Assembly: GCA_030522415.1 (NCBI GenBank) | Contig: CM060131.1 | Span: forward strand, 11,737,203 to 11,801,202 | Source of the DNA: Channallabes apus | Lineage: Eukaryota; Chordata; Actinopteri; Siluriformes; Clariidae | Length of the DNA: 64,000 bases | Direction of reading: 5' to 3' | Shown here: in pieces, positions 30,774 to 40,841 of the stretch | Position numbering within the stretch: the stretch's first letter is position 1 | Layout: every line of letters begins with the position of its first letter | Notes under the pieces: generated by a model | What the model saw: only the letters and a program-made list of their open reading frames with translations | What the model was told of the DNA's origin: nothing | The model's database searches: none | Made by a program: the position numbers and the translations under genes

Positions 30774-30951
30774 GTAAGTTATTAAGTCTTCCTCACTACA
30801 GCTAGCTCTTGTCAGCTTGTGTGACACATTGGCTTTCAATGCCATTTATATAGTTTAGGTAAATCATGCTAACATGCTGCCTCATGTAGCACAAACATGA
30901 TATTTCCCGGTGGCTAAGCTAATGCCTTATGGAGTTTACAGATGTTTATAT

Positions 30952-31710
30952 TGTTACGTCCTGGTCTAGGGTCAGGCCGCAACAGACAATAAAATAAATT
31001 AGGAAAAGGAAAGAAGATGAATGGGGAAATAAATGGGGGGTTGAGATCAACTGCAGTTTAATTCTATGTACAAATATTTACAAAGGTGGTAATATCTTCA
31101 GGAGCCGACAATGCCAAAATAATAAACCAAACCCACTAACTAGAATCACAAAAGTCTACCTAACCTAACAAAAACATACCAAAATACATATAGTCTTACC
31201 CAACTCCCTGACTAGCATAACCAGGAGAAAAAATGGGGGAAGAACAAAAAGGGCGTTGACTCCCTACTTACCACTATATACACAATGATATTTACACAGT
31301 ATACAAAATTATATACAAAGGGCAATAGCAAAAATCGAGGTCGAAAAGGGCAGCAAAAGTCGATACACAATGAGTCCAATATATACCAGCAAAACACCAT
31401 AACAAATCAAGCAGTTGTCTCTCGAGCAGCAGGCAGGATGGCGTTTAAATAGAGCTGCACAAAGTGCTAGTCCAATGGCAACACAGGAGGCGGGAGTAAG
31501 GCACACAGGTTCAGGAAGTGCTTGTCCAATGGAGGTACAGGAGGCGGGAGTAAGGCACACATCACTGACTGATCCTCCAATCAGCACCCCTCTCCACGGT
31601 AGAGGCCAATTAAACCTGTTTTAAAAAACAGAGAGAGGGAAACACACCCAAGAGAGCAGGCAACACAGAAAAAGTACATATATAGTATATAATACGTCAG
31701 GGACGTAACA
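30952..31710 (-). mobile_element. solo LTR (reverse orientation)
   Basis: Ends TGTTACGTCC and complement-type GGACGTAACA, flanked by atat at 30948-30951 and 31711-31714. Read on the minus strand it has a TATA-like tctatttaaac in the middle and ends ccctagaccaggacgtaaca, like 13885-15234. A roughly 62-bp tandem duplication (around 31472-31562) contains ccaatgg and aggaggcgggagtaaggc, a probable enhancer duplication. Lies within the putative intron after exon 30634-30773. Confidence 0.78.
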
Positions 31711-31831
31711 ATATTCACCTTGTTTTGGATAGCTTTAGATTATGGTTGCTAATGTGTATTTGGCTCCATTTTGGTTAGCTTATAACACTGCTATCGGTAA
31801 TGTTATTTAGCACAAACAAGCTAGTTCCAGG

Positions 31832-32911
31832 TAGGGTTGGGTATCGTTTGGGTTTTTTTCGATACCGGTGCCAAATCAATACTTTGAAAACAGTACCCGT
31901 GCCAAAACAGTGCCTGAACCGATACTTTTAAGCCACAAAATTATAGTGGATGACTCAAGAATTAATTTTTATTGAACAAAAATTTTATGCTTAAAATTTA
32001 ACAATATATTAAAAGTTTAAAGTATATATGAATATGTAAGCTTAAAATCTTAGCAATTCTTTTGCAGAAATTTCACCATATTTGCCTTTTCTGTCAAAAT
32101 ATGACACCTTTCCTGACTTATTGCCCTGCACAGGACATGTATACAGTAGCCCTCTTTGCAATGGTAAATGGGATCACTGTTGTAGTACTACTAGTACGGG
32201 CTGGAAAGCCATAATTATAAACAGAATCCATGTTACATTAGTTTTTTACAAATCGTTTGACTATTCGTTAGCATGAATGCAAGATTTGCATTTTGCTATT
32301 AACGTTACATTATTCTACTTCTAACCTGCGGAAAGGCTGCTGACGTCATCATAATCGGTGACTCCTTTTTGCTACAGTTGGTATCACTGGGCCTGGGGTC
32401 GTCCACACCGATAGTGCCAGCTGTTGTCCACAAGAAAACACGGTGCCTCCGTATGCTTTTAACTTTATTCCGTCTGCCCTCGAATGTTTCATTAGATTTG
32501 ACGTATTTCCCCCTTTACACGCAACTGCTGTAAAACATTTGCTGCACGTCGCGGTCCGGAATCCTTTCTTGTGAAATACAGCCACACGTTCGACCGTTTA
32601 GTTTTAGGCATTTTAACGAAAGTTTAATTTAGCAAACTAAGCTATCGGTAGACCGCCTGCTGCCGTCAGAGCGAGTGTAACGTTAGTTGCTGCATTCACG
32701 CGCATGTCGGATGGTCTCTCATTTCCGGATGATTTGTGCTTTTAATTTCTTTAATTTAATCTAATAAACTATGAATCTAGAGAACAAATATTTAAATCGA
32801 CAGTTCAGGCATTTAAGTGGCACCGAAATTCGCGTTCTGTTTCGGTCCGGTACATACCGGTTCTATAGGTACCGGTGCCGTATTGGCACCGGTGTTCGGT
32901 ACACAACCCTA
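31832..32911. mobile_element. hAT element with BED-finger remnant
   Basis: 1080 bp, inverted ends TAGGGTTG(G/T)GTA, 8-bp duplication gttccagg at 31824-31831 and 32912-32919. It carries on the minus strand the beginning of a BED-finger hAT transposase, so it is an internally deleted derivative of an autonomous ZBED-type hAT rather than an unrelated MITE. Confidence 0.85.
32349..32611 (-). pseudogene. 5' end of a BED zinc-finger hAT transposase
   Basis: Start ATG at 32611-32609 gives MPKTKRSNVWLYFTRKDS, then a frameshift near 32555 leads into CSKCFTAVACKGGNTSNL followed by MKH, the BED finger (C-x2-C ... H). The catalytic domain is missing. The BED finger binds DNA in hAT transposases and ZBED proteins. 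Dead by frameshift and deletion. Confidence 0.7.
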
Positions 32912-33350
32912 GTTCCAGGTGGCTAAAATACTGCCTTATGTAGGACATTTCCATGTCCTGTGACTGCGTACAACCAGCACATGGGGAGTTGATCACTCTG
33001 ATCAGCTATTACAATACTATACTACACAGCACAAAACAATGAAGTCGTACAGAAATATGTCTCTACACTGCTTGGACATTGCTCCCACCAATGCTTACCC
33101 TGCATGTATGTTTTGTACAGGTTTTTTTTTATCTTGCAATGTTTTACTCTGAATGTCCGTCTTTTTTCAGTTTTTATTTTGTACTGTTCCTGTTGCAGTT
33201 TTACCCTGCATGTATCTTTTACATTAATCTGCATTTATACATAAAATCCTATTAACTACTGGGAAGCTAAACATAAGAATCAGTATGAAACATGAAAAGT
33301 TTCTAAAAGTTGCCAATAAATTAATATTGTGATGTGAAATTATTTTTCAG

Positions 33351-33502
33351 ATTGAAGTTATAAAGGGCTCTGGGGTGTTTTGCCAGGCAGAAGCATGGAG
33401 AGCAGCCCGCCTTGCCACCTCTGCTACTGCCATGGTACGGAATCTGCTGCTGGGCACCTTCGACTTGGAGACTTGACCAAATTAAAAAGGTAGCCATTAT
33501 TG
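33351..33502 (+). pseudogene. BEN-domain exon with in-frame stop
   Basis: A splice acceptor tatttttcag (ends 33350) opens a 41-codon frame containing GSGVFCQAEAWRAARLA and then MVRNLLLGTFDLET, the centre of a BEN domain (DNA-binding, chromatin-associated). TGA at 33474-33476 interrupts it; the expected continuation (LTKLK) is in the next frame, so a one-base change probably caused the loss. A donor GGTGAGT follows at 33503. It may belong with exon 30634-30773 or be an isolated copy. Confidence 0.6.
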
Positions 33503-36189
33503 GTGAGTAAATGCATAATGCGTTGAGAAGGGAAAACAAAACATTTAAGACTTTATAAGTTCACCACTTTAACCATAGCCTACGTGTATCAATGTTTATT
33601 AGCCATCAATGGAGACTGCATAAGGTAGGGCACCCATTATTGTTACTGTATCTGCTTGGGACCTATAATACTAATCACTTGCTCACTTCTTAATCCTACC
33701 TTTCCTCTTCTAAAGCCACATTATATTGCGCTGTAAGGTGTGTAGTCCTCTATTTTGTAGAACATATAGTGTTGCAAATACCTCGTGGCACTCGTTGTTG
33801 TCTGAAGTTTTAATAAATAATCATAATGCTGTCAAAAATAATGTCATAAATAGATTTTCTTTATCAATTAACTTCTATCAGCTAAATAAAATTTTAAATG
33901 TAAATTTAAGTATTTAAATGTAAGTTTAATGGAATGGCTGTGTGAAAGATGCTGAAGCTGACGTGCCACTGGTCTTTTATACAGTATTAATGTTGTTCGG
34001 AAGCCTGTGCAATGCTGTAGTTTCGACATCTATCGACTGAACAGCGTTTTTTCGACTTGTTTTCATGTTATTGTTGTTCAGCAATGGCATGGACGTGATG
34101 TTTTGGCAAAAGAAGGGTTGGATGGTGGTTGGTGCTCGAGGTGGTGACTGAAAGCAGTGACTGAGTAGATTGGACGTCACAGCAGCTCGTGAAAAGACAC
34201 AGCTACTTTATGCAGGCTGTGTGCATTTTACTGTGGACTGACTGTTTTGAAACTTATATGGTAGTTACATATCCCCTAGACCTCAGTTACCATGAAAAAA
34301 GCCATGAAATTTCAGTTTTGACCATATGGGACCTTAAACAAGGAAGTCATCTTTTTAAATTATTGTTTGTTCGGGGAGGAATTATAGACTACAATGTCAG
34401 CATGATCTTGCGTTGTTTCCTTATCACTTCTTGTGTGCATTTGGCTGTAGCTTGCACACCAGACAGAGTTGTTGGTGATTCTTCCTATTGTAAAGTCACG
34501 CAGTGTGTAACCTCCTGTCGCCAATTCATTGTGCAGTGTGAACACAGCAGCAACTAAATGCTACCACAGATAGTGCAGTGTGAAAACAATGGTAATCCAA
34601 TGACTTTAAAAATCATGCAGTGTGAGTTTGGAGAGAAGAAGGTAAAAAGCAATACAAAACAAACAATGTACAGTTTATGTTGTCATTCCTTTACTCTCAA
34701 ACTAAATGCAATGTAATAATAGGCCTTATTTAATAATAACATTAACAGTGCAGCATGCATCTAACTCTGGGTAAAAAGCTTATAATAAAAAAATCACCAA
34801 AATAAGTTTCCATGTTAAGAATAAATACGCAAATAGTACGGTATCTGAGCGTACGGACTGGAAATTTGTGGGTACGGTTTGTTAATCCGTGGCCACTATT
34901 TGTTAAACTGAGGGAACAGTTTGAGTATTTGTGAGTGCGGTTTATAAACTAAGGGGACAAATTGCAAAACCGTCGCCACGGATTGCTTTTTTTTTTTTTT
35001 TTTTTGGTCTACAGGTTTTTTTTGTTTTTTGTTTTTTTTTTGCACAGAATATATAAGACTACATTTTTACATTTAAGTACATTTGTTTTCATAGCATTGA
35101 ATATGTACTGTAGATTGTAGGACAACATCTGCAGATTGTGAAACAACACATATATTAAAAAAAAAAATCTAATGTGTGCATTGTATCTATGGAAGATTGT
35201 AGGAAATTTCAAAACATATGTTGTATATCTGTATATTTATAAAAGTCACATTTCCAAAAATTTAGGACACACCTTCTGTCATTCATAAACAACTACCACT
35301 CCAACTTTTTGTTTGTTTTTCATTCTTTAGATGCCCTACAACAACAACAACAACAGCTGAAAAAAGGAGGCCTCAGAGTTTGTCTTTTCTTCAACAGTTC
35401 AGAAATGGCTTTGTTATGCCCCAGAACGGCTGGGGGGTATTGCTCGTGGTGGAAAACCATAAGTTCAGACTTATGTCTTATTACATGTTTTGCTGAGTAA
35501 ATACATTTCAACTGTACTAATAATGTTTCAGTCATCTGTTGTGTTTCTGTCTTGATTGTTTCTATTTGCATTTGACTTAATTTTGCTGAGGCAGGTTTTT
35601 ATATGCTGTTATGGTTTTCCAGTCTCTTCTCTTGGCAGTTTGATTCTGTTTTATAAATTCAGATTTACCAATCTCTTCTAATAGTTAGTCATTTTGTCAT
35701 CCAGTTTATAATAATTTGTATGTAAGTTGTAGTGTGTTTTATTATATAGTTGTTTTATTCTAATTGTGATGTTACTTCCTGTTTAAATGGGTGTGGACCA
35801 TAAATAAATAAATATGTTTACATGTAAACTGAAGGATGTTGAGTTACTGACTTTTTGTTTTAAAAAAAATGCTTTTCAGCCCTACATGGTCTCTGATTTA
35901 AAGAAATAAATCAAAATGGACACGGTTTACTGTCATAGAATCTTGCTGTACATAAAGCAAGACTAAACTAAAATTGCTTCAATGTTGATTCAATGTAAAA
36001 TAAGTGATTTAAATTAAGTTGAACAAATATTGATTTTATGCCCATCTTGATCTATTTTTCATAATTGAAATAACATTATTGCAAACATATATGCAAACCT
36101 GATGAAAAATCAATGCTAAATTTCAACATTGATTCAATGGCAAGTTGATTGATGCTTTAATGTTGATTCAATGATGATTCAATGTTGTT
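33503..36189. other. long spacer, no gene recognised
   Basis: AT-rich. The longest frame (34189-34557, 122 codons) has no recognisable features. Near 35970-36190 the word ttgattcaatg recurs in degenerate form and the segment ends tgctatctgggat, suggesting an old MITE. T runs at 34987-35008 and a (CAA)n at 35339-35354. Confidence 0.45.
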
Positions 36190-36213
36190 CTGCTATCTGG
36201 GATCTGAAGATCA

Positions 36214-36522
36214 GTGAGAGGAATAAAAGCAGAAATGCCGCAATTTAGATTTAGATTCCGGAGGAAAATCCGTTTGGGTACCAACAGACACTTTAGAATT
36301 GGTCTGGGTGCCAACACTTACTTGACAAACAGATTTGAGGACCGTTGGAGCCGGGGTACTAGACTCTGGTCGTATGGGCCTAAAAGAAAATGTATGAGGG
36401 CTATCCAGGCACAGTCTTTTAGAAGGACCAGGTTTTTAGTCAACTTTCTTGAAATAAGTAAGCCCTTTATTCCTCTAGAAACTGCATCAGTGAGCCAGAT
36501 GGCTCAGGCTCATCTTCAATAG
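36214..36522 (+). CDS. unidentified Arg-rich open frame
   Basis: 102 codons beginning MRGIKAEMPQFRFRFRRKIR, strongly basic in the first 75 residues. No family recognised. It overlaps the antisense frame 36805-36467. Could be chance or part of an old retroelement upstream of the RTE. Confidence 0.2.
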   Translation: MRGIKAEMPQFRFRFRRKIRLGTNRHFRIGLGANTYLTNRFEDRWSRGTRLWSYGPKRKCMRAIQAQSFRRTRFLVNFLEISKPFIPLETASVSQMAQAHLQ

Positions 36523-36805
36523 CTCTCACCGAGGCCCAGTCCATGACAGGTTCAGTAGGGTTGTAATCAGTAGGACTGTGATCCGGACTGCCCTGGCTGT
36601 CCAAGTCGTCCAAAGGGATGTAGTGAGCACTTAAGCAATTGCAAGTAGCTATAAGATTAAAATAAAACACGTAAATACAACAAATTAGGAAAATAAGGCA
36701 AATAATGAAAAATAGTGCGAAGCAGATGCTTACCCATGGCCTGTCTCTTGAAAACTGTAGAGTAAACTGGAAACACCAGGAATTTGTAGTAGAAATAAGC
36801 GCCAC
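36467..36805 (-). CDS. unidentified open frame with one membrane segment
   Basis: 112 codons: a short N-terminus, a hydrophobic segment (VSICFALFFIICLIFLICC, about residues 25-43), then a polar, acidic tail containing HYIPLDDLD and DWASVRAIEDE. A donor-like ATGGGTAAGC and an acceptor-like cttatag inside it would allow a spliced version without the membrane segment. Not recognised; may be a chance frame. Confidence 0.22.
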   Translation of the reverse strand: MALISTTNSWCFQFTLQFSRDRPWVSICFALFFIICLIFLICCIYVFYFNLIATCNCLSAHYIPLDDLDSQGSPDHSPTDYNPTEPVMDWASVRAIEDEPEPSGSLMQFLEE

Positions 36806-36929
36806 CCTAATATTTTGAACAAGAAAAGTGAAAAGATAATGGAAAATAATTTGAAAGAAAAATAAATTATAATGGGAAAAATATCAGCACGGGGAGGTGT
36901 CAGATGACAAGGTATATGACGTAGCAAAA

Positions 36930-37159
36930 AGATGTGGGTAAAGAAAATGTAATTATAATGGGTTAATAATTTGATAAGGAATGAGAATAAAATGTACAGA
37001 GGAGGGGGCCAGGTGAGCACCCCTCCTCTTGCAAAGAAGGAGAGGAGGAAGGTGTGTTCGAAAGCAGAGAGAGAAGAGGAAAGGCAAGAGTTTAGGAGTG
37101 AAATTAGGGACTTTGAATGTTGGGACCATGACAGGGGAGGCAAGAGATTTGGTTGATAT
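36930..37159 (+). pseudogene. RTE LINE, 5' part before BEL/Pao insertion
   Basis: Basic leader and the beginning of the apurinic endonuclease: the third frame reads LGTLNVGTMTGEARDLVD up to the target site gatat (37155-37159). The frame resumes at 40847 after the inserted element as MMQRRKVDILCVQETRCKG, exactly in phase when one gatat is counted once. Confidence 0.78.
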
Positions 37160-37807
37160 TGTAAGTACCATATTGTACTTGTTATGAATTTGTTGTTGTG
37201 TTTATTTTATTTTATTTGTTATTTCATTTATTCTACCTTGTTCTATTCATTAGTAAAGCATTAAGCATTAAGTTTGTTACATAAGCCATAAGCTTTAAAT
37301 TTCTAAGTTATGCATCATAAGTTGACAATCGTAAGTTGGTCTGTGATGTCATTCTACTATTACAGTACATGCATTTGTGTGACTGTCATATTGAAAGAGA
37401 GTTCAGTTTAGATGCGGAAGGCTACGGAAACACAAGCTTTTGACCGTAAGCTAGTGAGCTCCCGGTAAGCTAAGAATGTAAGATACAGCAACTAGGTTGT
37501 TGTAAATGTAAGCTCCCGTAAGTGGATATATACAGCAAGAGTGTTGTTATATTCGTAAGCTAAGACTAATTTGTAATTTGTAAGATACAGCAAACAGGTT
37601 GTTGTAAAAGTCAGAGATTTGCAAGATGCAGCAACTTGTGTCTGTAATCACAGTGGATTTACTCAAGACGACTGTATGAAGTGTTGATTCTTTGATGCTG
37701 ACAAAATAAACTACAAGAGACAAAGAGATCGGACTGCTGTCGTGTGAGTGAAACTTTAAGACAAAGCTACGCGTCAAAACTGGTGAAATAATATGACCGC
37801 ATCTACA
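37160..37807 (+). repeat. 5' LTR of BEL/Pao element
   Basis: 648 bp, TGTAAG...CTACA. Internally repetitive: variants of gtaagctaagaatgtaagatacagcaac recur four times or more between about 37446 and 37640. Confidence 0.88.
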
Positions 37808-37868
37808 TAGTCAAAAGCTTTTGACTTTATGTAGATGCGGTCATATTATTTCACCAGTTTTGACGCGT
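37769..37868. repeat. 100-bp perfect-armed palindrome at the 5' LTR junction
   Basis: 41 bases of the LTR end (from ACGCGT at 37769) are followed by an 18-bp self-palindrome around AAGCTT and then by the exact inverted copy of the 41 bases ending in ACGCGT at 37868, with a single extra T. The inverted copy includes the last 38 LTR bases. Confidence 0.92.
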
Positions 37869-39963
37869 ATGAGACAACTCCACCACTTCTCGGATGCAAG
37901 TAAAATGGGATACGGAGCTGTCTCATACCTCAGGTTAGTAAACGCTGATGGACTTACACACTGTGCAATTCATGATGGGGAACTCCCGTGTAGCACCCCT
38001 GAAACAAACCACCATTCCACGAATGGAACTGACTGCGGCAGTGGTCGCTGTAAAAAATGACAAAATGTTGAAAGAACAGCTAGAATTTAAATTGCTGGAG
38101 TCTGTGTTTTGGACTGACAGTACAACTGTTTTGAGATACATTGATAACGAAACACTTCGTTTTAAAACCTTCGTGGCCAACAGAATCGCCATTATAAGAG
38201 AGTCAACCAAGTCACAGCAATGGAGGTACGTTAATACCTCAAAAAACCCAGCTGACCCTACCTCCAGGGGGGTATCCTGTGAAAAGTTCATGAAAAATGT
38301 TAACTGGATCCATCGTCCCTCCTTTCTCAAAGAAGCAGAGTGCAAATGGCCTGAAAATATTCATGACACATCAATAAAAGAAAATTTTGATGAAAATGAT
38401 GATGAAATTAAGCTCTCAGCTTTAGTGAATATTGTGAGCATTACAAAATGCGCAGACGCAGTGAGTAAACTGATTAATCATCACTCTGATTGGCACAAGT
38501 TAAAAAGATCCGTTGCCTGGATCCTTCGCATCAGAGACATGCTCAAACAAAAAACAGAAAGGGTTAAAACACAAGTAGTTAACCCAAAGACACAAAATCA
38601 CAAGTCGCTAACAGCTCAAGAACTAACAAAAGCAGAAAACGAAATCATTAAATTTACTCAAAGACAAAATTTTAAGGAAGAAATTCTCACGTTGCAAAAG
38701 ATTAAAGCAGCAGCAGAACTCAAACAGGGAATTCTCACACAGCAAAAACGCAAGGCATCTGTAAAAAGAAACAGTGGCTTGTCCAAACTGGACCCAGTGC
38801 TACAGGATGGATTGCTGAGAGTCGGAGGACGTCTCGGCAGGTCTGCAATGCCAAAGCAGGTTAAACACCCAGTCATTGTACCTAAAGACTCACATATCAC
38901 AACGTTAATATTAAGAGACGTTCATGACGTTCATAGGACACAGTGGCAGAAATTACATGCTTTCAGAATTGCGGCAGAAATACTGGATTCCAACTGCTAA
39001 CTCACTCGTAAGACAGTTTCTCTCCAGGTGTGTGATATGCAGGAAGTCTAGAGCTAAAGCATGTGAGCAAAAGATGTCAGAATTGCCACTCGACAGAATA
39101 ATACCAGACCACCCACCCTTCACCAATGTGGGAGTAGACTACTTCGGACCCTTCGAGGTCAAACGTGGCAGAAGTAATGTTAAAAGATATGGCGTACTTT
39201 TCACTTGTCTGACAACAAGAGCCGTGCACATTGAAGTTGCTCATTTGCTTGACACAGACTCTTGTGTGAATGCCATGCGACGCTTTATAAGCAGGAGAGG
39301 TCAGGTGTCAGTGATGCAAAGTGACAATGGAACAAACTTCATAGGTCGCTGAGACTGAACTGCGCGAGGCTATTCAGCAATGGAATCAGTCACGAATTGA
39401 AAGCTTCCTCACTCAAAGGAACATACAGTGGACATTTAACCCGCCCTCTGGATCTCACTTTGGTGGAATATGGGAAAGACAGATCAGGTCAGTTAGAAAG
39501 ATTTTGAGATCAGTACTGAAAGAACAAACATTAACTGACGAGAGCCTGCATACATTCATATGTGAAGTAGAAGCGATAATGAATAACCGACCCCTCACTA
39601 CTGTCTCGGAGGATCCCACAGATCTGGAACCTCTGACACCAAACCATCTGCTGCTGATGAAAAAACAGCCAAACCTGCCCCCTGGACTTGTCAAAAAGGA
39701 AGACATCTATGCACGTCGCAGGTGGAAGCAGATTCAGCACCTATCAGACCTGCTCTGGAAGCGAGGGGTGCGTGAATACTTGCCCTTGCACCAGGAATGG
39801 CAAAAGTGGTTTCAAAAAAAAAAAAAAAAAAAGGGGGACCTCTCGATTGGAGATATAGTGGTAATAACTGATGAGTGTTCTCCAAGAAATTCATGGGTCA
39901 TGGGAAGAATCACGAAAGTGTTCCCCGACAAAAAGGGGACTTGTGAGACGTGTGTTAGTTAAA
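37869..39963 (+). pseudogene. BEL/Pao pol remnant: RNase H and integrase
   Basis: RNase H region with HHFSDASKMGYGAVSY (about 37880-37930), a frameshift near 37970, then KQTTIPRMELTAAV and WTDSTTVLRYI. Integrase zinc-finger/core follow: RDVHDVH, a frameshift near 38930, KYWIPTANSLVRQFLSRCVICRKSR, DYFGPF and MQSDNGTNFIG up to a stop near 39351; the rest of the core (WTFNPPSGSHFGGIWE) and the C-terminal part continue in other frames to about 39963, including an A17 run at 39814-39831 encoding lysines. No RT catalytic motif remains. Family traits (PRMELTAAV, PPSGSHFGGIWER) are typical BEL/Pao. Confidence 0.88.
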
Positions 39964-40209
39964 ACCAAGACCAATACTCTGGAAAAACCCATCGACAAGC
40001 TGTGCCTCATATATGAAATGGACTGTTAAATGTGTGGTAATATGTTATGAAATTTGATATGCAAATATAACCACCTGAGATAAAGATTACACACTTAAAA
40101 TATTTAAAACGTTTAGAAGGTTAAGAATGTTTGATTTAATGGCTTTATCAAAAAAAAAAAAAAAAAATTGTAATTGTCAGTCTCCATGCCTGTCAATTAG
40201 GGGCTGGAA

Positions 40210-40841
40210 TGTAAGTGCCATATCGTACTTGTTATGAATTTGTTGTGTTTATTTTATTTTATTTTATTTGTTATTTCATTTATTCTACCTTGTTCTATTC
40301 ATTAGTAAAGCATTAAGCATTAAGTTTGTTACATAAGCCATAAGCTTTAAATTTCTAAATTATGCATCATAAGTTGACAATCGTAAGTTGGTCTGTGATG
40401 TCATTCTACTATTACATGCATTTGTGTGACTGTCATATTGAAAGAGAGTTCAGTTTAGATGCGGAAGGCAACAAGCTTTTGACCGTAAGCTAGTGAGCTC
40501 CCGGTAAGCTAAGAATGTAAGATACAGCAACTAGGTTGTTGTAACCGTAAGCTCCCGTAAGTGGATATATACAGCAAGAGTGTTGTTATATTCGTAAGCT
40601 AAGACTGTAATTTGTAAGATACAGCAAACAGGTTGTTGTAAAAGTCAGAGATTTGCAAGATGCAGCAACTGGTGTCTGTAATCACAGTGGATTTACTCAA
40701 GACGACTATATGAAGTGTTGATTCTTTGATGCTGACAAAATAAACTACAAGAGACAAAGAGATCGGACTTCTGTCGTGTGAGTGAAACTTTAAGACAAAG
40801 CTACGCGTCAAAACTGGTGAAATAATATGACCGCATCTACA
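40210..40841 (+). repeat. 3' LTR of BEL/Pao element
   Basis: 632 bp, preceded by purine-rich aggggctggaa. Lacks a few short words of the 5' LTR (for example part of ggctacggaaacac). Confidence 0.88.

Larger units (their letters stand above)
37160..40841 (+). mobile_element. BEL/Pao retrotransposon, internally deleted
   Basis: 5' LTR 37160-37807 (648 bp) and 3' LTR 40210-40841 (632 bp) begin TGTAAGT and end CATCTACA; 5-bp duplication gatat at 37155-37159 and 40842-40846. The internal region lacks gag, protease and most of the reverse transcriptase; coding starts in RNase H. In place of the missing 5' internal region there is an inverted copy of the LTR end. The LTRs differ by several indels, so it is older than the chromovirus at 2418. 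Confidence 0.9.

Noticed and set aside
34189..34557. 122-codon open frame
   Set aside because: AT-rich, no recognised domain and no splice or promoter context; listed only as part of the spacer.
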